Of a DNA stretch of 64,000 nt, positions 51,693 to 59,473 are shown piece after piece. The notes beneath the pieces are model-generated. The model worked only from the letters and a program-made list of their open reading frames with translations. It was not told the DNA's origin and ran no database searches. The DNA comes from Geminicoccus roseus DSM 18922 (GTDB lineage Bacteria; Pseudomonadota; Alphaproteobacteria; Geminicoccales; Geminicoccaceae): NCBI RefSeq assembly GCF_000427665.1, contig NZ_KE386572.1, forward strand, positions 2,256,196-2,320,195. Reading direction: 5' to 3'. The position numbers and the translations under genes are program-made. The stretch's first letter is position 1, and each line of letters begins with the position of its first letter.

Positions 51693-52579
51693 GGAGCTAA
51701 CCTTTCCAGCCTCGTCTCGATCCCGTTCTCTGCCGTGGGGATGTCCTTGGAACGGACGTCCGGTCGCCGCCCAGCAGGCTTGGCGGTGAACATGCGCCGG
51801 AGCTTGTCTTCCACCCTGGAGGCTTCCCTCTGGAGCAGCCTGCCCAGTTCCTCCTGCCGGTCCTCGCCCATCCTGCTGTCGATCGCGGCGATGCTCAGGG
51901 CTCCGGCCGGACGACCGTTCGGGTAGAGCATCGCCACCCCGATCGCCCATGAGTTCGGCAGGATCAGGCCAGGATTGATCGACCAGCCCCGCGCCCGGGT
52001 GAGAGCCACGTGGTGACGCAGGAGCGGCAGGGAGTAGCTCGGGTATTGGGCGGCCAGGACCGGTTGGTTGGCCTCCAAAACCCGTTCCACGTCCTCGTCG
52101 GGCAGCACTGCCAGAATGGCGAGGGATCCTCCTCCGACTCCGAGCGGGTGCTGGTAGCCGACCTGCAGGGCATGGATCCGGATCGGAAAGGCGCCTTCCT
52201 CCCGATGAAGGCATACAGCATGGTTGTCACGGCGCACCGAAAGGAAACTGGTGTCACCGCTTTCCCGGGCGAGCGCCGCCAGGCTCTCCATGGCGAGGTC
52301 GAGCAGGCCGAAGCGACGCGAGGCAAGGGTACCCAGCACGAAAGCTTCTTCGCCGAGGAAGTAATGGCGGGATGCTTCATCCTGCTCGACGAGGCGGGCG
52401 CGGATCAGGGCCAGGAGCAGCCGGCGCGCGGTTGGCCGGTTCAGCCCGGTCTCGGCCACGATGGTAGCAAGCCCGACGCCGCGGTCCGGATGACGGCCGA
52501 CCAGTGCCAGCAGCGTCAGTGCCCGATCGACGCTCTGAGCGCCACCCACATCCCGCTGGCCTGTTGCCGTGCCCCCCAC
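51689..52579 (-). CDS. IclR-family transcriptional regulator
   Basis: The 296-residue protein has the IclR winged helix (VDRALTLLALVG, then LATIVAETGLNRPTARRLLLAL) and the GAF-like effector domain with RHYFLGEEAFVLG, YQHPLGVGGGSLAIL and GAALSIAAID-like sequence (GALSIAAI). It starts at GTG with a GGGAGG site 4-5 bp before it. The first gene of the thiolase operon, it faces two mirror-image TCCAC-N3-GTGGA palindromes in the divergent region with the TRAP genes. It therefore probably controls both its own operon and the transporter. The effector is unknown, likely the imported acid. Confidence 0.92.
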   Translation of the reverse strand: MGGTATGQRDVGGAQSVDRALTLLALVGRHPDRGVGLATIVAETGLNRPTARRLLLALIRARLVEQDEASRHYFLGEEAFVLGTLASRRFGLLDLAMESLAALARESGDTSFLSVRRDNHAVCLHREEGAFPIRIHALQVGYQHPLGVGGGSLAILAVLPDEDVERVLEANQPVLAAQYPSYSLPLLRHHVALTRARGWSINPGLILPNSWAIGVAMLYPNGRPAGALSIAAIDSRMGEDRQEELGRLLQREASRVEDKLRRMFTAKPAGRRPDVRSKDIPTAENGIETRLERLAP

Positions 52580-52593
52580 TTAGCCTCCCGATC

Positions 52594-52610
52594 TGTCCAC
52601 CATGTGGACA
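52594..52610. promoter_or_regulatory. putative IclR operator 1
   Basis: TGTCCAC-CAT-GTGGACA is a perfect palindrome of 7-bp arms, 15 bp upstream of the iclR-family start. Its core TCCACCATGTGGA is the exact reverse complement of the core of the second site. Binding here would block the regulator's own operon. Confidence 0.7.
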
Positions 52611-52702
52611 TTGCCTTATCACCGGCCATTGTGCGGCTGCCGAAATGACCTTGCAAGCGGCGAAGGCGGCTGCGATTTTGTCCAAGCTAGTTCGCAGAGC
52701 GC

Positions 52703-52717
52703 ATCCACATGGTGGAT
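52703..52717. promoter_or_regulatory. putative IclR operator 2
   Basis: ATCCAC-ATG-GTGGAT is a perfect palindrome of 6-bp arms, 57 bp upstream of the TRAP binding-protein start. It has the same core as operator 1 in the other orientation, 108 bp away. Confidence 0.7.
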
Positions 52718-52773
52718 ACCGCCGAAGGTCATCGGGCCGCAGTGTCCGAAAGACAGATCAGGGAGACAACATC

Positions 52774-53793
52774 GTGCATATCAGGACGCTCGCCGCGGTC
52801 GCGGCGCTTGGTGCGTTCGCGGTCCTCTCGATGGGGGGAGCAGCGTCGGCGGAAACCCTGCGTCTGTCGCACAACACCGGAGACACCACGACCTGGCAGA
52901 AGGGCGCCGAGAAGTTCGACGAACTGGTCCGGGAGAAGACCGGCGGCGAGACCAGCATCCGCATCTTTCCCAATGCCCAGCTCACCGGTGGCGACCAGAT
53001 GAAGCAGGCCGAGATGGTCGGCCGGGGCGCCCTTGATTTTGTGGTTACCTCGGCGATCAACGTCACGCCTTTGGTCCCGGAGATGGCGGTGTTCTCGCTG
53101 CCCTATCTCTATGCCGGCTACGAGGACGTCGATGCCACCACCGGGGGAGCGCCCGGCGAGCGCATGACCGAAATCATGGCCGACCATGGGATTGTGGTGC
53201 TGGCCTGGGGCGAGAACGGCTTTCGCGAGGTCACCAACAATGTCCGCCCGATCATGGCTCCTGGAGACCTGCAGGGCCTGAAGATGCGGGTCGCCGGCCC
53301 GATGTACATCGACGTGATGAACGCGTTGGGGGCCAACCCGCAGCAGATGCAGTGGACCGAGACCTTCTCTGCCCTCCAGCAGGGCGTGGTTGACGGACAG
53401 GAGAACCCGATCGGCGCGGTGATCATCCCCCAGCGGGTCTACGAGGTGCAGAAGTACATCACGACCTGGCACTACTCCTACGATCCCATCTTCGTCGGCG
53501 TGAGCCAGAAGCTCTGGGAATCCTGGGACGATGAGAAGAAGGCCACGATCCGGGCCGCGGCCGAGGAAGCCATGGACTTCCAGAAGGCGATGACGCGGGA
53601 GGATACGGAGAACGGGATCGCCTTCCTCAAGGAGAAGGGGATGGAGGTCTACGTCCCGTCCGACGAGGAGATGCAGGCGTTCCGGGATGCCACCCGATCG
53701 GCCTTCGACGCCTGGGCGGAGAAGGTCGGGCCCGACCTGGTCAAGCTCTTCCAGGACACGATCGCGACGTCCAGCGGCACGTCCGCGAACTAG
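52774..53793 (+). CDS. dctP: TRAP transporter substrate-binding protein DctP
   Basis: The 339-residue protein begins with a Sec signal peptide (cleavage near ASA-ETL, residue 28) and continues as a DctP-family binder. RLSHNTGDTTTWQKG, IFPNAQLTGGDQMKQ and the GLKMRVAGPMYIDVM block hold the Arg that grips the substrate carboxylate. The start is GTG, with an AGGGAG site 8 bp upstream; the family's signal peptide begins there. It is divergent from the IclR operon and probably imports the acid that the CoA ligase activates. Confidence 0.93.
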   Translation: MHIRTLAAVAALGAFAVLSMGGAASAETLRLSHNTGDTTTWQKGAEKFDELVREKTGGETSIRIFPNAQLTGGDQMKQAEMVGRGALDFVVTSAINVTPLVPEMAVFSLPYLYAGYEDVDATTGGAPGERMTEIMADHGIVVLAWGENGFREVTNNVRPIMAPGDLQGLKMRVAGPMYIDVMNALGANPQQMQWTETFSALQQGVVDGQENPIGAVIIPQRVYEVQKYITTWHYSYDPIFVGVSQKLWESWDDEKKATIRAAAEEAMDFQKAMTREDTENGIAFLKEKGMEVYVPSDEEMQAFRDATRSAFDAWAEKVGPDLVKLFQDTIATSSGTSAN

Positions 53794-53870
53794 CGCCGAT
53801 CCGGGCGGCCGGCTATGTCCGGCCGCCTGTCCCCCCGACTGGCCTGGTCGACTTTCCGGGTGCTGCCGTG

Positions 53871-54359
53871 ATGCGTGCTGTTCTCGACGACGCCGAGAAG
53901 CTTCTCTGCGCCCTGATCCTGCTGGCGATGACGGTTCTGGGTTTCCTGAACATCATCGTCCGCTACCTCACCAGCTATTCGTTCGCGGCGACCGAGGAAA
54001 TCCTGATCAATGGCTTCTTGCTGCTGACCATCTTCGGCGCGGCCATTGCGGCCCGCCGGGGCGAGCATCTGGCCGTGACGCTGGTCTTCGACATGCTCCC
54101 GGGCCGCGGCCGCCAGGTCCTGCTCTGGCTGTCCACCGGGCTGTCGGTCCTGCTGATGTTGCTGTCCGCTTGGTACTGTTTCCAGTTGGTCCAGAACCAG
54201 TTCCAGAGCGGCGTGGTCTCGCCGGGACTGCAGGTGCCGGCCTGGTATTATACGGTCGGGCTGCCGCTGGGCTTCCTGCTGATCGTGGTGCGGCTCGTCC
54301 AGCATGCGATCCGGACATCCAGGCAGATGTCCGGCCAGGAGGCAGGCCATCATGGCTGA
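53871..54359 (+). CDS. dctQ: TRAP transporter small permease DctQ
   Basis: The 162-residue protein has four transmembrane helices with the DctQ motifs FLNIIVRYLTSYSFAATEEI and RRGEHLAV. It links the binding protein to the large permease. A GTG one codon earlier is an equal start. The ribosome site is weak, so it may rely on coupling. It overlaps dctM by 8 bp. Confidence 0.92.
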   Translation: MRAVLDDAEKLLCALILLAMTVLGFLNIIVRYLTSYSFAATEEILINGFLLLTIFGAAIAARRGEHLAVTLVFDMLPGRGRQVLLWLSTGLSVLLMLLSAWYCFQLVQNQFQSGVVSPGLQVPAWYYTVGLPLGFLLIVVRLVQHAIRTSRQMSGQEAGHHG

Positions 54360-55677
54360 CCTCGATGCCGGCACCCAGATGGTGCTCCTGTTCTTCCTGC
54401 TCCTGCTGGTCCGGGTGCCGGTCGCCTTCGCGCTCGGCCTCTCCTCGCTCTACGCCATGTGGCAGATCGGCTTTGGCCTGGAACTGGTCGGCGACCTGCT
54501 CTCCAGCGGGGTCGCGAAGTTCTCGCTGCTGGCGATCCCGTTCTTCATCCTGGCCGGCTCCCTGATGGGCACCGTCGGCATCGCGGAGCGGATGATCCGC
54601 TTCTTCCGGGTCCTGATCGGTTCCCTTCCAGGCGGCATGGGCATCGTCGGCACGGTGGTCTGTCTTTTCTGGGGCGCGGTCAGCGGCTCCGGGCCGGCCT
54701 CGGTCGCAGCGATCGGCCCGCTGCTCATCAAGGCGATGGCGGAGGACGGCTATCCGCGTCCGTTCGCGGCAGCCCTGGTCTGTACCGGGGCCGCCCTCTC
54801 GATCGTGATCCCGCCGTCGATCGGCCTGGTCATCTATGGCGTGATCGCGGAGACCTCGATCGCCGACCTGTTCATCGCCGCGATCATCCCGGGCCTAGTG
54901 ATGGGCCTGCTCATGCTCCTGACCCTGCCGTTCGCCATGCCAGCCAGACGGGCAGCCCATGCCGCAGGCGGACTTGAGGCCCTGGCGCCGCCACCCTATG
55001 CGGGGCTGCCCTATGGCCGCCGGCTCGGCCGCGCCTTTCTGGATGCTGCCTGGGGCCTGCTTACCCCGGTCGTCATCCTCGGCGGAATCTATGCGGGCAT
55101 CTTCACGCCCACCGAGGCGGCGATCGTCGCGACCGTCTACGCCCTGTTCGTGGGTCTGTTCATCTACCGGACCCTGACCTTCGCCACGCTCTATGCTTCC
55201 CTCGTCGATGCCAGCGCTTCCTCGGCGGTGGTGATGCTGGTGGTCGCCTTCGCGAGCCTATTCGGCTGGGTGGTCACGGTCGATGACCTGGTCGGCACCT
55301 ATTCCGAGGCGCTGCTGGCGCTCAGCTCGAACCCATGGGTGATCCTGACGGTGATCATGGTCGTGCTGCTGGTGGCCGGTATGTTCATGGATGCGATCAC
55401 CATCATGTTCATCACGCTGCCGATCTTCCTGCCGGTGGTGCGCGAACTTGCGTGGGATCCGGTCTGGTTCGGCGTGCTGCTGATGGTGAGCCTTGCAATC
55501 GGCCTGATCACGCCGCCGGTGGGGATCAACCTGTTCGTCGCGGCCAACATCACGAGGCTCCCGCTGGAGCGGATCGCGGTCGGTGCCCTGCCTTTCCTGC
55601 TGACCAGCCTGATCGGCCTCGCCATCGTGGCTGCCGTTCCCGCCCTGTCACTGTTCCTCGTGGGACTGCTGCGCTGA
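54352..55677 (+). CDS. dctM: TRAP transporter large permease DctM
   Basis: The 441-residue protein has about twelve hydrophobic segments and the DctM features GLSSLYAMW, FILAGSLMGTVGIAERM, GAVSGSGPASVAAIGPL and VIPPSIGLVIYGVIAETS, then LITPPVGINLFVAANI near the end. It forms the Na+-driven channel. Its 3' end overlaps the end of the convergent dehydrogenase gene by 30 bp, so both stop codons lie in the other gene. Confidence 0.93.
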   Translation: MADLDAGTQMVLLFFLLLLVRVPVAFALGLSSLYAMWQIGFGLELVGDLLSSGVAKFSLLAIPFFILAGSLMGTVGIAERMIRFFRVLIGSLPGGMGIVGTVVCLFWGAVSGSGPASVAAIGPLLIKAMAEDGYPRPFAAALVCTGAALSIVIPPSIGLVIYGVIAETSIADLFIAAIIPGLVMGLLMLLTLPFAMPARRAAHAAGGLEALAPPPYAGLPYGRRLGRAFLDAAWGLLTPVVILGGIYAGIFTPTEAAIVATVYALFVGLFIYRTLTFATLYASLVDASASSAVVMLVVAFASLFGWVVTVDDLVGTYSEALLALSSNPWVILTVIMVVLLVAGMFMDAITIMFITLPIFLPVVRELAWDPVWFGVLLMVSLAIGLITPPVGINLFVAANITRLPLERIAVGALPFLLTSLIGLAIVAAVPALSLFLVGLLR

Positions 55678-57327
55678 GGCGTCCTGGCCCTCGCCGCGGA
55701 TCAGCCGCTCCTCGTCGATGCGTGACCAGCCCTGCGGGGCGCCTTCCGGGTGCAGCGTGCGGATCGTCGTCAGCGGCAGGTCCAGCCGGCCGGGATAGAT
55801 CGCGATCTTGCCCGAGACCCGGCCATCCCTGACCGCCTCCAGCGCGTCGGGCAGGGCGGCGAGGCCGCCGACCGCCTCCAGGTTGCCGGTCAGGTCAAGC
55901 GTTCCATCCAGGACCCGGTCCAGCACGGCCAGCTGGTCGGCGACCGTGGAGCCGGTCGAGCCGGTGAACCGCGCACCATGCGAGGCGATCCGGCCGAGTG
56001 GCAGTCGGCAAGGCTGGCCGAACGGCATGCCGGAGAACAGGACCAGCATGCCGTCGGCCGCCATCCGGGTAGCGCCCCGCTCGATCAGCCCGACATCCGG
56101 TGCGACCACCACGACATCGTCGCAGCCGCGGGGGGCCAGCTCGTCCAGGACGGGATCAATTTCGGCATCCTTGATCACGACCAGCCGCTTGCCGGATCGC
56201 TCTGCGAGAGGCCCGAAATCGTCCTGGAGTGCCTGGCAGCGCTCCGCCTTCCGGGAGGTGGCGATGACGATCGCTGGTCCCTCGGCAAGCTCCAGGGCGC
56301 GGTGGGTATGGATCCGTCCCATGGCGCCTCCGGCCCCGAGGATCAGCATCGTGCCATTTGGCTTCAGGTCGAAGCGGTGCCGTTCAGGGGCGAACGCCTG
56401 GGCAAGCGATGGGCCGGGCGCGCCAACCAGCGACAAGGCTTGGTAGTGGATCCGGGCGGCATCCAGCGTCACCGCCTCGGCAGGCTGGTCCCCGACCAGC
56501 GCCAGCAGGCCGTCCTTCGCCAACAGGCCGGTGATCATGCTGAGCTCGTCTGTCTCCAGGCGGCCGCGCACGACGATGTCGTCGAAGGAATACCCGCTCG
56601 TCTGACGCAAGGCTTCCAGGTCCGGCAGGATCGTCGTAGGCCTTGCGCCCGCCCAGGCTCGGGCAGCGGCATCCGGCGCCACCATGGTAACCGTTCCGGC
56701 AGGCATCGGCAGATCCAGCGCAATGTGGCCACCGTCCCGACCGGTCACCAGGAGGAGGCTTCCGCCGCTCTTGAGCGCTGTCCGGCAGTTCGGCCGATAG
56801 GCGGCCTCGACGCAGGAATAAGGCTCGAGCATGGCGACGGTCGCCGAACTGACCTGTGCAGGAACCGGGAAGACATAGGGCTGGGCGCCGCTCAGGGTCC
56901 GAGCGTCCAGCCGGATATGCTGGCCGAACGCCCCTGGCAGATCCATGCCGATCGTGTGTCGCCGCCCATCGACCATGATGGCCGGCTGCAGTCCGAGCCG
57001 GTCGCCAGGGCGATAGTACCGCTGCCAGTCAGCGCCGACCGCGCAGACGGTCAGCGACATCTCATGCCCAAGCACGGCAGGGGCCGAAGTCAGGTCCCGC
57101 TCGGCAAACAGCGGATGGGCTGTGCCCATGCGGATCACCTTGATGTCCGACGAGCAAATGCAGACCGCATCGACCCGCGCGATGACCTCGTCCGCTGCCG
57201 GCGGTGCCCAGCCTTCCTCGACGAACCGCCCGCTCACGCCGATGTCGCGCACCTCGCCTCCGGAGAACGGCCAGAAATGCGTGACCAGCAGCGCCGTGCG
57301 GTCGTGGGAGTCTTGCTGCTCGGTCAT
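55648..57327 (-). CDS. unusually long zinc-type (MDR) alcohol dehydrogenase, sorbose-1-phosphate reductase-like
   Basis: The 559-residue protein has the MDR catalytic-zinc motifs Cys58 in CICSSDIK and His88-Glu89 in LGHE, but not the four-Cys structural zinc lobe. It is about 200 residues longer than normal members. A Rossmann-like segment begins near LKSGGSLLLVTGRDGG and a second near PNGTMLILGAGGAMG, so the cofactor part seems doubled, with only the second having a full glycine loop. SorE-type sugar-phosphate reductases are the nearest family that comes to mind. The ATG chosen has AGAAG..CAGGGA upstream; two earlier ATGs have nothing. It probably belongs to the sugar/polyol locus to its right. 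Confidence 0.75.
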   Translation of the reverse strand: MTEQQDSHDRTALLVTHFWPFSGGEVRDIGVSGRFVEEGWAPPAADEVIARVDAVCICSSDIKVIRMGTAHPLFAERDLTSAPAVLGHEMSLTVCAVGADWQRYYRPGDRLGLQPAIMVDGRRHTIGMDLPGAFGQHIRLDARTLSGAQPYVFPVPAQVSSATVAMLEPYSCVEAAYRPNCRTALKSGGSLLLVTGRDGGHIALDLPMPAGTVTMVAPDAAARAWAGARPTTILPDLEALRQTSGYSFDDIVVRGRLETDELSMITGLLAKDGLLALVGDQPAEAVTLDAARIHYQALSLVGAPGPSLAQAFAPERHRFDLKPNGTMLILGAGGAMGRIHTHRALELAEGPAIVIATSRKAERCQALQDDFGPLAERSGKRLVVIKDAEIDPVLDELAPRGCDDVVVVAPDVGLIERGATRMAADGMLVLFSGMPFGQPCRLPLGRIASHGARFTGSTGSTVADQLAVLDRVLDGTLDLTGNLEAVGGLAALPDALEAVRDGRVSGKIAIYPGRLDLPLTTIRTLHPEGAPQGWSRIDEERLIRGEGQDASAQQSHEEQ

Positions 57328-57537
57328 TCCCTGTAACTTCTCGTGGTGGCGCAGTTGGGCAGTCGTTGTGGTCGCCATTGACGGAATCTCGTGGTTGCGC
57401 AAGCAGCGCGTGGCACGGTTGGTGATTCGAGGACCATGCGAATCCGGCTGCCGCAGGCCGGCCTGCCTCGTGACAAGCCTCCCATCTGCACCGAGCCCGG
57501 CTGGCGGGCGTGCGTCGAACAGAAAGCAAGGAACCAG

Positions 57538-58227
57538 ATGACCAAGCCCATCGAGAACGAGAAGCTCGCCTCATTCATCGACCACACCATCCTCAAGCCG
57601 GATGCGATAGCCTCCGAGGTTGAACGCCATTGCGCCGAGGCACGCGAGCACGGCTTCAAGTCCGTCTGCGTCAACGCCGTCCACGTGGCGCAGGTGGCTC
57701 AGGCTCTCAGGGGCAGCGGAGTGCTGACCTGCGCCGTCGTCGGCTTCCCGCTGGGAGCGACTCTGCCCGCCATCAAGGCTGCGGAAGCCGCCGCGGTCAT
57801 CGAAGCCGGTGCCGCGGAAGTCGACATGGTCATCAACATCGGTGCCCTGAAGGAGGGCCGGATCGACGCAGTCCGCGAGGACATCGCGGCGGTTCGCAAG
57901 GCCTGCGGAAACAAGCTCCTCAAGGTCATCATCGAGACCTGCCTCCTCGACGATGAGCAGAAGCGGCAGGCCTGTGGGGCCGCCAAGGAAGCCGGCGCCG
58001 ATTTCGTCAAGACCTCCACCGGGTTCAGCAAGTCCGGCGCCACCGTCGCCGACGTGCGCCTGATGCGCGAGGTGGTGGGCCTCGACATGGGCGTGAAGGC
58101 GTCCGGCGGGATCCGCACCCGGGCGGATGCCCTGGCGATGATCGAGGCAGGTGCGACCCGCATCGGTGCCAGCGCCAGTGTCGACATCGTGGCTGGCGGT
58201 CAGCCCTCGGCCCAAGGAGGCTACTGA
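57538..58227 (+). CDS. deoC: deoxyribose-phosphate aldolase (DeoC family)
   Basis: The 229-residue TIM-barrel enzyme has the Schiff-base Lys158 in VKTSTGF, the proton-relay Lys187 in GVKASGGIR and Asp96 in DMVINIG. It cleaves 2-deoxyribose 5-phosphate to glyceraldehyde 3-phosphate and acetaldehyde, or a related sugar phosphate in catabolic clusters. The ATG has AAGGA upstream. A good terminator follows, so it is its own unit. The nearby importer and kinase suggest a role in breakdown of the sugar taken up there, besides nucleoside salvage. Confidence 0.93.
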   Translation: MTKPIENEKLASFIDHTILKPDAIASEVERHCAEAREHGFKSVCVNAVHVAQVAQALRGSGVLTCAVVGFPLGATLPAIKAAEAAAVIEAGAAEVDMVINIGALKEGRIDAVREDIAAVRKACGNKLLKVIIETCLLDDEQKRQACGAAKEAGADFVKTSTGFSKSGATVADVRLMREVVGLDMGVKASGGIRTRADALAMIEAGATRIGASASVDIVAGGQPSAQGGY

Positions 58228-58254
58228 CCGGCACTTCCCGTCCACTCCTAACCG

Positions 58255-58280
58255 CGAGGGCGTCCTGCGCCCTCGTTCTT
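58255..58280 (+). terminator. rho-independent terminator after deoC
   Basis: CGAGGGCG and CGCCCTCG form a perfect 8-bp stem with loop TCCTG, followed by TTCTT. It lies 28 bp after the deoC stop and separates it from the sugar importer operon. Confidence 0.8.
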
Positions 58281-58404
58281 ACAAATGTGATGTTAGTTCA
58301 AAAATGCGCAATCGGCGCTTGACCATTTCGGAGCATGCCATCAAACAAATCCCAGGACGGGTCGCGTGAGACGCCCGTTGGATCGGGATCTGGGAGGTAC
58401 GAAC

Positions 58405-59373
58405 ATGAAGCACCTGCTCTTGGGCTGTGCTGTTGCTGCGCTCATGCTGGGCGCGCCGGGTGGAGACGCCGAGGCAGCCGACTGCACCGTCGGCATCGCC
58501 ATGTACACGCTGGGGGCGCCCTATTTCGCGGCGCAGGTCGCCGCCGCCCAGGACCAGGCCGAGAAGGCCGGCTGCACCGTCTATACCGCGGACGGCCAGA
58601 ACGACATGGGCAAGCAGATTTCCGACGTCGAGGACATGGTCGCGCGGGGCGTCGACCTGCTGATCCTCAATCCTCGGGATCCCGAGGGCCTTGTTGCCAC
58701 CGCCAGCAGCGCCACGGCTCAGGGCGTGAAGGTCGTGGTGATGGACTCCAGCATCAATCCCCGCGCCGACGTCGTCACCCAGGTGCGCTCCTCGAATGAC
58801 CAGAATGGTTTTCTGGTCGGGCAGTGGCTTGCCCAGGAGATGCAGGGCAAGCCGATGAAGATCATCTTGCTGTCCGGCGACAAGGGCAACGAGGTCGGTC
58901 GTGACCGCCGTCTCGGCGTGTTCCGCGGGCTGGTCGAGGGGCAGCTGGTCAACGAGGGCCGGGCCGGCTTCGAGGTGGTCGGCCAGGGCTGGGGTGGCTG
59001 GTCGCATGAAGGCGGGCTTGCCGCCATGGAAGACCTGCTGACCGCGCATCCCGACGCCAATGTCGTCATTGGCGAGAACGACTCCATGGTGCTGGGCGCC
59101 ATGAAGGCGCTGGAAGCCTCGGGCAAGAGCGACGTCCTCGTGCTTGCGGCCGCTGACGGGCAGAAGGAAGCGCTGGAGATGATCAAGGAGGGCAGCTACG
59201 GCGCGACCGGCCTGAACGACCCGGACCTGGTTGCCCGCACCGCGGTGGACATCGGGCTAAAGGCGGTCGACGGCAGCCTGCCGGCGGACTTCCCCAAGCT
59301 TGAGCTGACCACGCCCGCGGTCATCACCCAGGAAAACGTGGACGAGTACTACCGGCCCGACGCGGTCTTCTGA
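58405..59373 (+). CDS. sugar ABC transporter substrate-binding protein (RbsB-like)
   Basis: The 322-residue protein has a Sec signal peptide (cleaved near AEA-ADC, residue 25) and a type I sugar-binding fold. IAMYTLGAPYFAAQ, DVEDMVARGVDLLILNPRD and GENDSMVLGAMKALE match ribose/inositol/polyol binders. A GGGAGG site precedes the ATG. A strong hairpin after the gene probably gives it higher expression than the ATPase and permease downstream. The leader, 58,281-58,404, is A+T-rich and includes TTGACC at 58,319 as a possible -35 hexamer. Confidence 0.92.
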   Translation: MKHLLLGCAVAALMLGAPGGDAEAADCTVGIAMYTLGAPYFAAQVAAAQDQAEKAGCTVYTADGQNDMGKQISDVEDMVARGVDLLILNPRDPEGLVATASSATAQGVKVVVMDSSINPRADVVTQVRSSNDQNGFLVGQWLAQEMQGKPMKIILLSGDKGNEVGRDRRLGVFRGLVEGQLVNEGRAGFEVVGQGWGGWSHEGGLAAMEDLLTAHPDANVVIGENDSMVLGAMKALEASGKSDVLVLAAADGQKEALEMIKEGSYGATGLNDPDLVARTAVDIGLKAVDGSLPADFPKLELTTPAVITQENVDEYYRPDAVF

Positions 59374-59383
59374 TCCCGAGCAG

Positions 59384-59416
59384 GATCGGCGGCCCTGCCT
59401 GCCAGGGTCGCCGATC
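59384..59416 (+). terminator. 14-bp hairpin between sugar-binding and ATPase genes
   Basis: GATCGGCGGCCCTG pairs with CAGGGTCGCCGATC with a single G-T pair and a 4-5 base loop. TCCTTGCCGTTTTT follows. It is probably a partial terminator or 3' protector that leaves binding protein in excess. Confidence 0.65.
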
Positions 59417-59473
59417 TCCTTGCCGTTTTTGCGCAGCAACCTGACTGCGTGCTCGACCTCCATGGATGCCGCT

